Assembly: GCA_964521305.1 (NCBI GenBank)
Contig: CAZFQZ010000008.1
Span: 1 to 37,645, forward strand
Length of the DNA stretch: 37,645 bases
Direction: 5' to 3'
Origin: CAZBEJ01 sp964521305
Lineage (GTDB): Bacteria > Patescibacteriota > Microgenomatia > UBA1406 > GWC2-37-13
The notes under the pieces are model-generated. The model ran no database searches. It worked only from the letters and a program-made list of their open reading frames with translations, and was not told where the DNA came from. The stretch's first letter is position 1. Each line of letters begins with the position of its first letter. The translations under genes were made by a program, and so were the position numbers. Shown here piece by piece: positions 1-7,623 of the stretch.

Positions 1-733
1 CGCGTTCCAATATTGCTCTCTGTCGTCCTATTTCATATTCGATTGCCTGCTTTACAAATCTGAACGAATTAATATTCTTAACCTCAACTTTGTAATCGGG
101 CAATTTGAATTTTTTTGGAAATTGGAAATTAGAAACTGGAAATTTTGCCAATGATATATTCGGCTCCATCCTCATCGAGCCTTTTTCCATATCGGCATCC
201 GACACGCCAAGATAGCGGATTATAGTATATAGTTCTTCGAGAAACGCTTTTACGTCCGTACTATTGTCGAAATCAGGCTCGGTCACTATCTCAACCAATG
301 GAACCCCCGACCTGTTGAAATCAACCAATGTGTCGCTCCCCGAATGGATCAATTTCCCGGTATCTTCTTCCTGATGCACGCGCGTGATGCCGAGCATTTT
401 TCCGTTTACTTCGACAGATCCCTTTACGGCAACAGGTTCATCATACTGGGATATTTGGTATCCTTTTGGAAGATCCGGGTAAAAATAATGTTTGCGGTCG
501 AATTTGGAAATTCCATTGATTTTACAATTCAGAGCTTTTCCTATCAAAACACACCATTCCAATGCTTTTTTATTGGGTACGGGCAATGCACCCGGCAAAC
601 CCAAGCAAACAGGACACGTGTTGGTGTTTGGTTCCTTGCCGAAATAATCGGCCGCGCATTGGCAGAACATCTTAGATTTTGTTTTAAGTTCGACATGGAT
701 TTCAAGACCGATGACGGCTTTGTAGTTATTCAT
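1..733 (-). CDS. gatB: GatB, Asp-tRNA(Asn)/Glu-tRNA(Gln) amidotransferase subunit B (partial, N-terminal part)
   Basis: Subunit B of the GatCAB amidotransferase, which binds mischarged Glu-tRNA(Gln) or Asp-tRNA(Asn) and converts it to the amide form using ammonia from GatA. About 244 N-terminal residues are present; the gene runs off the left edge, so the tail and YqeY domains are not seen. The start reads MNNYKAVIGLEIHVELKTKS, the family hallmark GLEIHVEL, followed by the CPVCLGLPGALPVPN segment, HKHYFYPDLPKGYQISQYD-like motif (here RKHYFYPDLPKGYQ) and VEVKNINSFRFV. It lies 20 bp after gatA in a gatC-gatA-gatB operon. Residues about 197-212 (SNFQFPKKF and flanks) replace the short loop normally found before VEVKN and are encoded by an AT-rich repeat. 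No ORF is listed in this frame because it is open at the edge, but it is certainly coding. Confidence 0.95.
   Translation of the reverse strand, partial: MNNYKAVIGLEIHVELKTKSKMFCQCAADYFGKEPNTNTCPVCLGLPGALPVPNKKALEWCVLIGKALNCKINGISKFDRKHYFYPDLPKGYQISQYDEPVAVKGSVEVNGKMLGITRVHQEEDTGKLIHSGSDTLVDFNRSGVPLVEIVTEPDFDNSTDVKAFLEELYTIIRYLGVSDADMEKGSMRMEPNISLAKFPVSNFQFPKKFKLPDYKVEVKNINSFRFVKQAIEYEIGRQRAILER
101..146 (-). repeat. In-frame AT-rich heptamer-type repeat inside gatB
   Basis: On the plus strand the unit GGAAATT(x) recurs about every 7 bp (tttggaaattggaaattag and onward). It is translated as part of GatB without breaking the frame and lies in a surface loop just before the conserved VEVKNINSF. 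The same kind of unit is in ileS (35081-35143) and in the methyltransferase gene (19373-19433), always with the CAAATTC-like strand as the coding strand. Confidence 0.7.
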
Positions 734-753
734 AAATCGCGTATCATTAATCT

Positions 754-2127
754 TTAATCAGGATATCTCTTTACTCCTTTTTTAATAATTCCAAAAAATT
801 CTGTTTCCTTTTCAAACTGAAAACAAATATTAAGTAATGTCTCTTCCTCGAAATATTTGCCGATCAGTTGCATTCCAATAGGCAAATTGTTTCCATCAAG
901 TCCTACCGGGATACTCATAGCAGGATAACCCGCCATTGCCGATGGTTCCGCCAACACATCCATTTGCTCACCAAAAAAAGGATATTTTTCAAATTCACCG
1001 AGTTTTAAAGCGGTGACCGGCATTGCGGGCGCAGCAATCGCATCAACTTCTTTAAACGTATTCTCGAAATCGTCGATAATCAGGGTCCGTACCTTCTGAG
1101 CTTTTTTGTAATACGCCTCGTAGTAACCGTATGAAAGCGTATAGGTACCGAGCATAATTCTTCGTTTTGCTTCCTGGGAGAAAATCAACCGATCGCTACC
1201 AAACCTCACTCCGTCATAACGGGAAAGATTTGACGATACTTCCGCCCGCTGGATTATGGTGTAAACCGAAATAGCATATTTGGGATGAAGCAGTTTTATT
1301 TTTTTTATTGTGTGGCCGAGTTTATTCAGAACTTCAACAGCTTCCATTACTTTAGTTTTGACTTCTGCGGATGCGCCGTCAAAATATTCTTCCGGAATAC
1401 CGATTTTTAACTTCCTGGGACTTTGCATCGCCGATATATAATCTTTGACCGGGCGCTCTGACGAGGTGGCGTCATACTCATCCTTTCCGGCGATGACACC
1501 CAGCAAATATGCGGAATCTTCAACCGTCAATGTCAACGGGCCAGGACAATCAAGCGAGGAACCCATGGCAATAACGCCATACCGCGAAACTCTACCGTAT
1601 GTAGGCTTAAGTCCGACTACTCCGGACCATGAGGCTGGTCCGCGAATTGAACCGGCAGTCTCTGTCCCCACAGCGACAGGTGCAAGGTAGGATGAAACTG
1701 CTGCTGCCGATCCTCCTGACGAACCCCCGGGACTTCTGGACTGATCCCACGGATTCCTTGGTGGGCCATAATCTGACGTTTCACTGGAAGAACCATGACA
1801 CCACGCATCCATATTTGTCTTCCCCAGAAAACTGAAGCCCTGTTCAAGTAACCGCCTGGTGACGGTTGATTCATAGGGAGGGATAAAATTATCGAGCACC
1901 TTTGACGCTGCCGTCGTTCTTATATCCTTTGTGCAAAATACATCCTTGACTGCTATGGGTAAACCGAAATCATGATTTTCTGACGTAGTAAGATAAATGT
2001 TCAGTGCTGGATTGTTTTTTTTTATGCGCGCATGGAAATATGCATGCAGCTCTTTATATGATATTTCCTTTGCCTCGATCAGTTCCATCAGTTCCAATAG
2101 CGATTTACCTAATATATTCATAGTCAC
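754..2127 (-). CDS. gatA: GatA, Asp/Glu-tRNA amidotransferase subunit A (amidase)
   Basis: Glutaminase/amidase subunit of GatCAB; it hydrolyses glutamine and channels ammonia to GatB. 457 residues, slightly shorter than the usual 480-490. The amidase signature is intact: Lys61 in PIAVKDVF, cis-Ser136 in PGGSSGGSAAA and nucleophile Ser160 in GTETAGSIRGPAS. The spacings (75 and 24 residues) match those of characterised GatA proteins (Lys79, Ser154, Ser178). The start overlaps the gatC stop by 4 bp (ATGA), so translation is probably coupled. With gatB and gatC next to it and an asparagine synthetase nearby, the cell probably makes Gln-tRNA and/or Asn-tRNA by the indirect route. Confidence 0.96.
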   Translation of the reverse strand: MTMNILGKSLLELMELIEAKEISYKELHAYFHARIKKNNPALNIYLTTSENHDFGLPIAVKDVFCTKDIRTTAASKVLDNFIPPYESTVTRRLLEQGFSFLGKTNMDAWCHGSSSETSDYGPPRNPWDQSRSPGGSSGGSAAAVSSYLAPVAVGTETAGSIRGPASWSGVVGLKPTYGRVSRYGVIAMGSSLDCPGPLTLTVEDSAYLLGVIAGKDEYDATSSERPVKDYISAMQSPRKLKIGIPEEYFDGASAEVKTKVMEAVEVLNKLGHTIKKIKLLHPKYAISVYTIIQRAEVSSNLSRYDGVRFGSDRLIFSQEAKRRIMLGTYTLSYGYYEAYYKKAQKVRTLIIDDFENTFKEVDAIAAPAMPVTALKLGEFEKYPFFGEQMDVLAEPSAMAGYPAMSIPVGLDGNNLPIGMQLIGKYFEEETLLNICFQFEKETEFFGIIKKGVKRYPD

Positions 2128-2423
2128 ATTATTCTCTTGACGACAAAATAATTTTTCTGCTTGTTCCTTGCGTTAGTTGTTGCAACAGATGCTTCGAGTA
2201 GTCGTTTATTTACCGATCCGTCATCAAAATACCTGTTTATCGTCTTTGTAATTTGCGTAGTAGGGGCTACCTTTTCCGTATTTAACTCCTTCAGATTTTT
2301 TACATATTCAACCGTTTCCTCAAGCTGGTTCCAGTATTTATTTATCTCTTCTTCGGTAAGCTGAAGCTTCGCTAGTTTTGCCAAATGGAGTATGTCTTCT
2401 TTCGTAAGAATTTTTTTGTTCAT
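2124..2423 (-). CDS. gatC: GatC, Asp/Glu-tRNA amidotransferase subunit C
   Basis: Small subunit that wraps around GatA and stabilises the GatAB contact. 99 residues, the normal size. Family features: ILTKEDILHLAKLAKLQLTE near the N terminus, a helix with LEETVEYVKNLKELN, then the VAPTTQI segment. First gene of the gatCAB operon. The start codon lies six bases after a TATAAT box; GGTGAT between the two could act as a weak ribosome site, but the spacing fits a transcript that begins at or next to the ATG. Confidence 0.93.
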   Translation of the reverse strand: MNKKILTKEDILHLAKLAKLQLTEEEINKYWNQLEETVEYVKNLKELNTEKVAPTTQITKTINRYFDDGSVNKRLLEASVATTNARNKQKNYFVVKRIM

Positions 2424-2429
2424 ATCACC

Positions 2430-2435
2430 ATTATA
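2430..2435 (-). promoter_or_regulatory. -10 box for gatCAB, leaderless spacing
   Basis: On the minus strand TATAAT is followed by GGTGAT and then the gatC ATG, i.e. 6 nt from box to start codon. No clear -35 hexamer is seen at 16-18 bp. A transcript from here would carry essentially no 5' leader. Confidence 0.55.
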
Positions 2436-2494
2436 CCGTAAATAAAGAAGGAATTATGCAGTTTTATAAGTGCGGGGGGGAAAAAACTTTATTC

Positions 2495-5149
2495 TCAATT
2501 TTTGTATACGATTACAAGAGGAGTCTGTTCATCGGCCTGACCCATGGGATTATCCTTGAATATCTTTTCGATTAGCCGGTTTGGCAATTCCGTCGAATTT
2601 CCAAGCACATTCTGACCAAGATCATTGGCATCGATGATTGCTGATCCAAGGAAATTCCTTAAACGTGGATTATTCTTCCTTAATCTGGAAATTTCTTCGG
2701 TAATTTTCATTGCCGCTTCCTTCGGATTTTTAGGTCCAAGTTTTGCCGAAACATTCGAAGGATACAGCGAATATTCCGTAGGTCCGTCGATCGATCTGAC
2801 TGTTTCACCAGTGATTTTATAGAATAAACCTTTTATTCCAACCATTTTCCCGACTGCCGAAACAAATGTCGCCAAGATAATTTTTGCCGAACCTACTTCG
2901 TTGATTGCCAGTTGCATAGTCCATGGACTCCCCAGGCCGATTCCATATGGAGTCCTTGTTACGTATTTAGACAGGACTTCGGCTAAAATACTAGGCTTGA
3001 TATCCCAGATAAAATACGATCTACCTTGCGAAATGGCGACGATTTTTTCCGAAACAACGACATAAAATTTCTTATTTTTCAACTCAATATATTTACCTTC
3101 TTTTAGCAATGCTTCAACGAATCTAGTGACATTCTGAGCTATCAATCTAGCATAATTGTCTCCTTTCTTGAATACATCTGTTTTTATAGGAAAACGTAAA
3201 TATCTTTCTCCCTCAACATCTATCGCTAATTTCTTTCCCTCGTTTGAACTATAGTCTAACCTTTTAACGTTTGAACCTTTTAACTTTTTAACAGGGTTAT
3301 CTATAAACTCGCGCAACCATAGTTCCAGATTCAAACAACGCCAAAATACCATGGTATCATCAATCCTGCCCTCTATAAACATCTGAAATGCCTTCAAGAC
3401 TTCCTTCTGATTGAAATACGGTCTGTTCGCAAATGACTCCGATAGGAAAATACCGTATATCTTATTCTTCATATGCATGAACCATTCATATTCGGGAGTG
3501 GTAAACCCTATTTTATTTCTCCGCTTTGCAATCGATTTTGGCAACAACGGGACCATTGACTGGCGCAAGATGAATTTATTCCAACCGTCTCTAATGATGA
3601 ATGAATCATCAAGGGAGAATAAATACTTTAATAGATTGAAATCAAGGAACGGGACACGCCCCTCGATTGAAAATCTCATCGCATTCTTGTCTTCATACCG
3701 CAATAGCGATTGAAGGCTATTCCTGAAAATATCCTGAAGTAGTCTCCTCTTGAGATTTCCAGACTCTACAGAAAACGTAACCGCTTCATGTTTTGAAGCA
3801 AAATTAATATTCATAAATTTGATTATGTCAACCTGCTTCTTGATACCAAGTCCCACAAATATTTTTTGTTTTAAGTATTTCCATATAATATCTCTCGATG
3901 ACCAGCTTTCCTTAATATATTGCGCATATTTTTTTTGTGACCACAGTTGATTCAGATAGACAAAATAGTATGGGTCGTATCCCGCCATCATCTCGTCCGA
4001 ACCTTGTCCGTCCAAAACCACGGTAACATGGTCATGCGCCATCTGCATAACCTTATACTGCGCATACGGTCCCGTACTGATCGTCGGTTCTTCCTGCGTG
4101 TGTATAAAATCGCTTAATTCGCTGAAAAACTCTTCCGGTTTTGGTGTAATCCTATACCCCTCAATTTTCCTCTTTTGTTTGACCAAATTGTCGATATACC
4201 GCTCTTCGTCATTTGACGAACCCGGAAATACCGCTGAAAACGTTTTTTGTTTGCTGCCGATCGATTTTGATTCTGCAACGTGTGTCTTGAGCAGTTCGTT
4301 CACCAGCGCAACGATCGATGATGAGTCCAAACCTCCCGATAGACACGTTCCGACAGAAACTTCGGAAACGAGTCGCAGGCGGACAGATTCTGTCAACTTT
4401 TCCTTAAATACAGAAACCGTATTTGCACCTACGATGTGTAAATTTTGTTGATGTGATAGTCTTGTTAACTCTTCTTCCAAATTGCTGTATTTCTTTTTTT
4501 CGAATGCGGATTCCGTAATAGTCATCAGCTCCCCCGGAAGCAAGCGATAGATCCCATGAAAAAAAGTCTCGTCCGTATCGTCATGGACCCGGTCATGCAA
4601 ATACCTGTATATTATCCGGTCATTCGGGATTTTTTTAACGAACCCGGAATTGATGATCGGTTTTATCTCCGAACTGAATAGCATACCGAATTTAACGTGT
4701 GAATTTGACAGGAGAGAATAATATAAGGGCTTTATGCCGAAATGATCTCGGGCCAAAATAAGTCTCTTCTTGTTTTTGTCGTACAACGCGATTCCAAACA
4801 TTCCGTTAAACCGGTCGAAACACATTTCCCCCCATTCCTCATATCCATGAACGATCACTTCCGTATCAGATTGCGTGGTAAATTTATGGCCTTTGCTCTC
4901 GAGTGTTTTCCGGAGTTCCTGATAATTATATATTTCGCCATTGTAGGTTACCGCAACCGTTCGGTCTTCGTTGTAAATCGGTTGATTGCCGCCCTCGACG
5001 TCTATAATCGCCAGTCTGCGATTCAGCAACGAGACGGTTTCGTCGATATACATTCCTTCACCGTCAGGCCCTCGATGCTCAAGTTCCCTGGAAAATTGTT
5101 TGAGAAGATTATCATTCCTGAAACCGTAAAAGCCAGCAATGCCACACAT
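2495..5149 (-). CDS. asnB: Asparagine synthetase (glutamine-hydrolysing) fused to an F420-0:gamma-glutamyl ligase-like domain
   Basis: 884 residues against about 600-640 for ordinary AsnB. Residues 1-210 form the class II glutaminase domain (MCGIAGF with Cys2 nucleophile after Met removal, RLAIIDVEGGNQPI, NGEIYN, SDTEV). Residues about 240-610 are the synthetase domain with the PP-loop SGGLDSSS and VVLDGQGSDEMMAGYD. Residues 620-631 are a repeat-encoded linker (VKKLKGSNVKR). Residues about 640-884 resemble the F420-0:gamma-glutamyl ligase (CofE/PF01996) family: YVVVSEKIVAISQGRS, PYGIGLGSPWTMQLAINEVG, and LGPKNPKEAAMKI. The first half should make asparagine from aspartate, ATP and glutamine. 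The substrate of the second half is unknown, and F420 itself is not implied. The gene stands alone between gatC and htpX. Assembly or annotation artefact is unlikely because the frame is continuous. Confidence 0.9.
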   Translation of the reverse strand: MCGIAGFYGFRNDNLLKQFSRELEHRGPDGEGMYIDETVSLLNRRLAIIDVEGGNQPIYNEDRTVAVTYNGEIYNYQELRKTLESKGHKFTTQSDTEVIVHGYEEWGEMCFDRFNGMFGIALYDKNKKRLILARDHFGIKPLYYSLLSNSHVKFGMLFSSEIKPIINSGFVKKIPNDRIIYRYLHDRVHDDTDETFFHGIYRLLPGELMTITESAFEKKKYSNLEEELTRLSHQQNLHIVGANTVSVFKEKLTESVRLRLVSEVSVGTCLSGGLDSSSIVALVNELLKTHVAESKSIGSKQKTFSAVFPGSSNDEERYIDNLVKQKRKIEGYRITPKPEEFFSELSDFIHTQEEPTISTGPYAQYKVMQMAHDHVTVVLDGQGSDEMMAGYDPYYFVYLNQLWSQKKYAQYIKESWSSRDIIWKYLKQKIFVGLGIKKQVDIIKFMNINFASKHEAVTFSVESGNLKRRLLQDIFRNSLQSLLRYEDKNAMRFSIEGRVPFLDFNLLKYLFSLDDSFIIRDGWNKFILRQSMVPLLPKSIAKRRNKIGFTTPEYEWFMHMKNKIYGIFLSESFANRPYFNQKEVLKAFQMFIEGRIDDTMVFWRCLNLELWLREFIDNPVKKLKGSNVKRLDYSSNEGKKLAIDVEGERYLRFPIKTDVFKKGDNYARLIAQNVTRFVEALLKEGKYIELKNKKFYVVVSEKIVAISQGRSYFIWDIKPSILAEVLSKYVTRTPYGIGLGSPWTMQLAINEVGSAKIILATFVSAVGKMVGIKGLFYKITGETVRSIDGPTEYSLYPSNVSAKLGPKNPKEAAMKITEEISRLRKNNPRLRNFLGSAIIDANDLGQNVLGNSTELPNRLIEKIFKDNPMGQADEQTPLVIVYKN
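3259..3292 (-). repeat. AAGTTAAAAG-type repeat at the AsnB fusion joint
   Basis: The coding strand reads GTTAAAAAGTTAAAAGG, then TTCAAACGTTAAAAGGTTAG, i.e. the unit GTTAAAAG or a close variant three times. It encodes the linker between the two enzyme domains. A similar AAGTTAAAAG...AAAAGTTAAAA stretch is in ileS at 35936-35978. Confidence 0.6.
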
Positions 5150-5214
5150 AAATTATTTATGAAACACGGAACATGTAACGCAATAGTATATTTTCTGATA
5201 ATACATGTTATATG

Positions 5215-6120
5215 CTACATGCTATGTAGGATTTTTATGCGCTCTTCAATGGGAGGGTGCGTGCTGAAAAGATTCATGATCAATCCATGAGTTTTTCCTT
5301 TTTTAAATGGGTTAGAGATGAATAAATGGGCTGTAGAGCTTGTTGCGGTTCTCATTACGTCGGGATCGTTGGCGATTTTTTGTAACGCATTTGCCAAACC
5401 ATCAGGATAACGGGTTAGCAAAGCTCCGCTCGCGTCAGCCAGAAATTCTCTTTTTCTGGAAATGGCGAGTTGAATAAGAGTAGCGATAACAGGCGTGATA
5501 ATGAGGACAATGATGAAAAGAACAAAAAAAAGCGGACTTTGATCCCCCTCTTCGTTATTGTTTCGACGTCCTCCTAATCCTCCCCACCAGAAACTTCTCA
5601 TAATCCAGTCAGCTATCAAAGCGAGCGTCCCTACCAAAACAGCGACGATCGATGATAATAGGATATCGTAATTCTTAACATGGGAAAGCTCGTGGGCAAT
5701 TACTCCCTCGAGTTCAGTTCTATTCATCATATCGAGAAGACCTGTCGTCGCGCATACAACAGCATGCCTGGGATCCCTGCCCGTCGAAAATGCATTTGGT
5801 GAAGGATCATCAATAACGTACAGCTTCGGCATCGGTAATCCGTCGGCAATCGCCATGTTTTCCGCAACAGTATAAAAATCAAAAAAATGTTTTTTATCTG
5901 CAGGGCTAGCCCTTGTGGTCATAAGAACGATCTTATCCGAGTAAAAATAGCTTCCGAAAGAAGATAATACGGCGATGAAAAAACCCAGGAAAAAATACGG
6001 CATCGGCGATCCGAAATATTTTCCGATCATGTAGAAGAATCCAGAAAATATCACGATAAAAATCGTCATAATCAGATAAGTCTTCGCCTTGTTACCGGAT
6101 ATTTGTGAGTAAACCGTCAT
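5215..6120 (-). CDS. htpX: HtpX-like M48 family membrane zinc metalloprotease
   Basis: Membrane-embedded quality-control protease that degrades damaged membrane proteins. 301 residues. Two N-terminal membrane helices (about 14-32 and 41-58), then a catalytic domain with the zinc motif HELSH (His143, Glu144, His147) and third ligand Glu225 in SRKREFLADA, and two further hydrophobic segments at about 155-172 and 196-220. The C-terminal STHPPIEERI is typical of the family. It lies 32 bp after lemA in the same direction; lemA-htpX pairs are common in bacteria. A small 6-bp hairpin (CTACAT/ATGTAG, 5215-5229) covers the stop codon. Confidence 0.95.
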   Translation of the reverse strand: MTVYSQISGNKAKTYLIMTIFIVIFSGFFYMIGKYFGSPMPYFFLGFFIAVLSSFGSYFYSDKIVLMTTRASPADKKHFFDFYTVAENMAIADGLPMPKLYVIDDPSPNAFSTGRDPRHAVVCATTGLLDMMNRTELEGVIAHELSHVKNYDILLSSIVAVLVGTLALIADWIMRSFWWGGLGGRRNNNEEGDQSPLFFVLFIIVLIITPVIATLIQLAISRKREFLADASGALLTRYPDGLANALQKIANDPDVMRTATSSTAHLFISNPFKKGKTHGLIMNLFSTHPPIEERIKILHSM

Positions 6121-6152
6121 ATTTCAAACTTTCGATAGGTGTCACAAAATTT

Positions 6153-6710
6153 TTAATCAAACTTGACATCAACTTCTTTTTTTTCCTCTTCTGTCGCCTG
6201 AAAGAATTCAAACTGCTTGAATCCGAACATGTTTGCGATGATACTTGTCGGGAACATCTGAACCTTAGAGTTTAAATCCAAAACATTGCTGTTATAAAAT
6301 TGCCGAGAGTATGCAACCTTATCTTCTGTATCCTCCAGTTGTCTTTGCAGATCTTGGAAATTCTGGCTTGCCTTTAAATCCGGATATGCTTCGGCAACCG
6401 CAAACAACGACTTCAAAGCGCCGGTAAGCATATTGTTCGCATCTGCTTTTTCTTTGAGCGATCCTGCACTCATCAACGCTGTCCGCGCTTTGGTAACATC
6501 GGTAAATACGGTTTTCTCATGCTTTGCATATCCCTTAACCGTTTCAACCAGATTCGGAATAAGGTCAGCTCTCCGTTTCAACTGTACATCTATTCCGGAA
6601 AGCGCTTCCTGAATTCTGGTCCGAAGCATAATCAGACCGTTATAACTAGCTACAAGATAGATCACAACAATTAAAAGAATACCAATCACGATTACTGTCG
6701 GGCTTAACAT
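6153..6710 (-). CDS. lemA: LemA family membrane protein
   Basis: 185 residues, the usual LemA size. One N-terminal membrane helix (about 5-23, VIVIGILLIVVIYLVASYNG) is followed by a coiled helical domain with the family signatures RTRIQEALSGIDVQLKRRADLIPNLVETVKGYA and the late SIIANMFGFKQFEFF. The molecular role of LemA is not known; the recurrent pairing with HtpX suggests a link to envelope protein turnover. It starts a lemA-htpX transcription unit whose -10 box (6739-6744) gives a leader of roughly 20 nt with no obvious Shine-Dalgarno site. Confidence 0.93.
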   Translation of the reverse strand: MLSPTVIVIGILLIVVIYLVASYNGLIMLRTRIQEALSGIDVQLKRRADLIPNLVETVKGYAKHEKTVFTDVTKARTALMSAGSLKEKADANNMLTGALKSLFAVAEAYPDLKASQNFQDLQRQLEDTEDKVAYSRQFYNSNVLDLNSKVQMFPTSIIANMFGFKQFEFFQATEEEKKEVDVKFD

Positions 6711-6738
6711 AGGAATAAATAAAATTGGTAATAAATAG

Positions 6739-6764
6739 ATTATACCATGTCGGTATTATATAAT
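6739..6764. promoter_or_regulatory. Divergent -10 boxes for lemA (minus) and surE (plus)
   Basis: TATAAT on the minus strand at 6739-6744 points to lemA. TATAAT on the plus strand at 6759-6764 is followed by CTCTATT and the surE ATG at 6772 (7 nt), a leaderless arrangement. Convincing -35 hexamers are not visible for either. Confidence 0.55.
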
Positions 6765-6771
6765 CTCTATT

Positions 6772-7575
6772 ATGCAGGTTCAGTCGATTTTATTGACGGG
6801 GGACGACGGATATAATTCCATTGGCATTCGTACGCTCATCCATCACCTCAAGAAAAAATACAGGTTGAGTATTGCGGCTACCAAATGGCAGCAGAGCGGG
6901 GTCGGCGGCAAAATTTCATTAAACCATCCCGTGCACTGGGAAGAAATAGAAGTTGATGGCGTCAGAGGAGTCTATGTCGACGGCACGCCATCCGATGCGG
7001 TGGAATGTGCGCTCGGCTATTATAAAAGTAAGTTCGATCTGGTGATTTCCGGAATAAATTTCGGTGTAAACATTGGTGGATCATTCGTATCGTCCGGAAC
7101 AATTGCGGCCGCGCTGAGAGCCTTATTGGTGCGGCTTACAAATAAAGCCTTGGCACTGAGTTTAAATCTTCAGAAAAAATCGCATATTCTACGCGCTCAC
7201 AATGGCGTTGACAACATCAATAAATACTTATTATATCCGGGCAAAGCCGCATATGAACTCATAGAGGAAACTATCAAAAATAATTTTTGGTCAAGCAGCT
7301 TTATAAACATCAATTTTCCTGCAAAAGAAGCTACAAAAGCTATTTTTACCAAACCATTATCATCGATAACCGATTTCTATAACTATCCCCTAAAGTTTAA
7401 TTATAAGAATAAGACGTTTAGCTATCCGTTTGGCATAAAACCGGGAAAAGCGGCAATTGAATACGATGGAAATGCGGTCTTAAACGGATATATTTCCGTT
7501 ACACCGTGTAAACCTGATTTTCTGCACAATGAAGCATACGAGAAAGTTAAAAACCAGGTCATCCGTATGCCATAG
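6772..7575 (+). CDS. surE: SurE-like 5'/3'-nucleotidase (survival protein E)
   Basis: Metal-dependent phosphatase acting on nucleoside monophosphates. 267 residues, typical length. The N-terminal motif is LLTGDDGYNSIGI, where most family members have LLTNDDG, so the Asn is replaced by Gly10 while the metal-binding Asp11 and Asp12 are kept. Ser42 (QQSGVGGKISL) and the Asn in SGINFGVNIG are also present, so the metal site looks complete. YVDGTPSDAVECAL follows the family pattern. The gene is monocistronic, diverges from lemA and converges on polX. The start codon is placed 7 nt after a TATAAT box. Confidence 0.93.
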   Translation: MQVQSILLTGDDGYNSIGIRTLIHHLKKKYRLSIAATKWQQSGVGGKISLNHPVHWEEIEVDGVRGVYVDGTPSDAVECALGYYKSKFDLVISGINFGVNIGGSFVSSGTIAAALRALLVRLTNKALALSLNLQKKSHILRAHNGVDNINKYLLYPGKAAYELIEETIKNNFWSSSFININFPAKEATKAIFTKPLSSITDFYNYPLKFNYKNKTFSYPFGIKPGKAAIEYDGNAVLNGYISVTPCKPDFLHNEAYEKVKNQVIRMP

Positions 7576-7576
7576 C

Positions 7577-7598
7577 CTACTTCAATTAATTGAAGTAG
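7577..7598. terminator. 22-bp perfect palindrome between convergent surE and polX
   Basis: CTACTTCAATT followed directly by its reverse complement AATTGAAGTAG, 1 bp after the surE stop. An 11-bp-arm hairpin can form on both strands, in the right place for a bidirectional terminator. A T-run is weak (GTTTTT 10 bp downstream on plus; none on minus), so termination is only a reasonable guess. Confidence 0.45.
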
Positions 7599-7623
7599 AA
7601 TGAAGACTGTTTTTGCCTGTGTA

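Noticed and set aside
344..757. 137-codon plus-strand frame at the left edge
   Set aside because: Antisense to gatB, whose translation on the minus strand is unmistakable.
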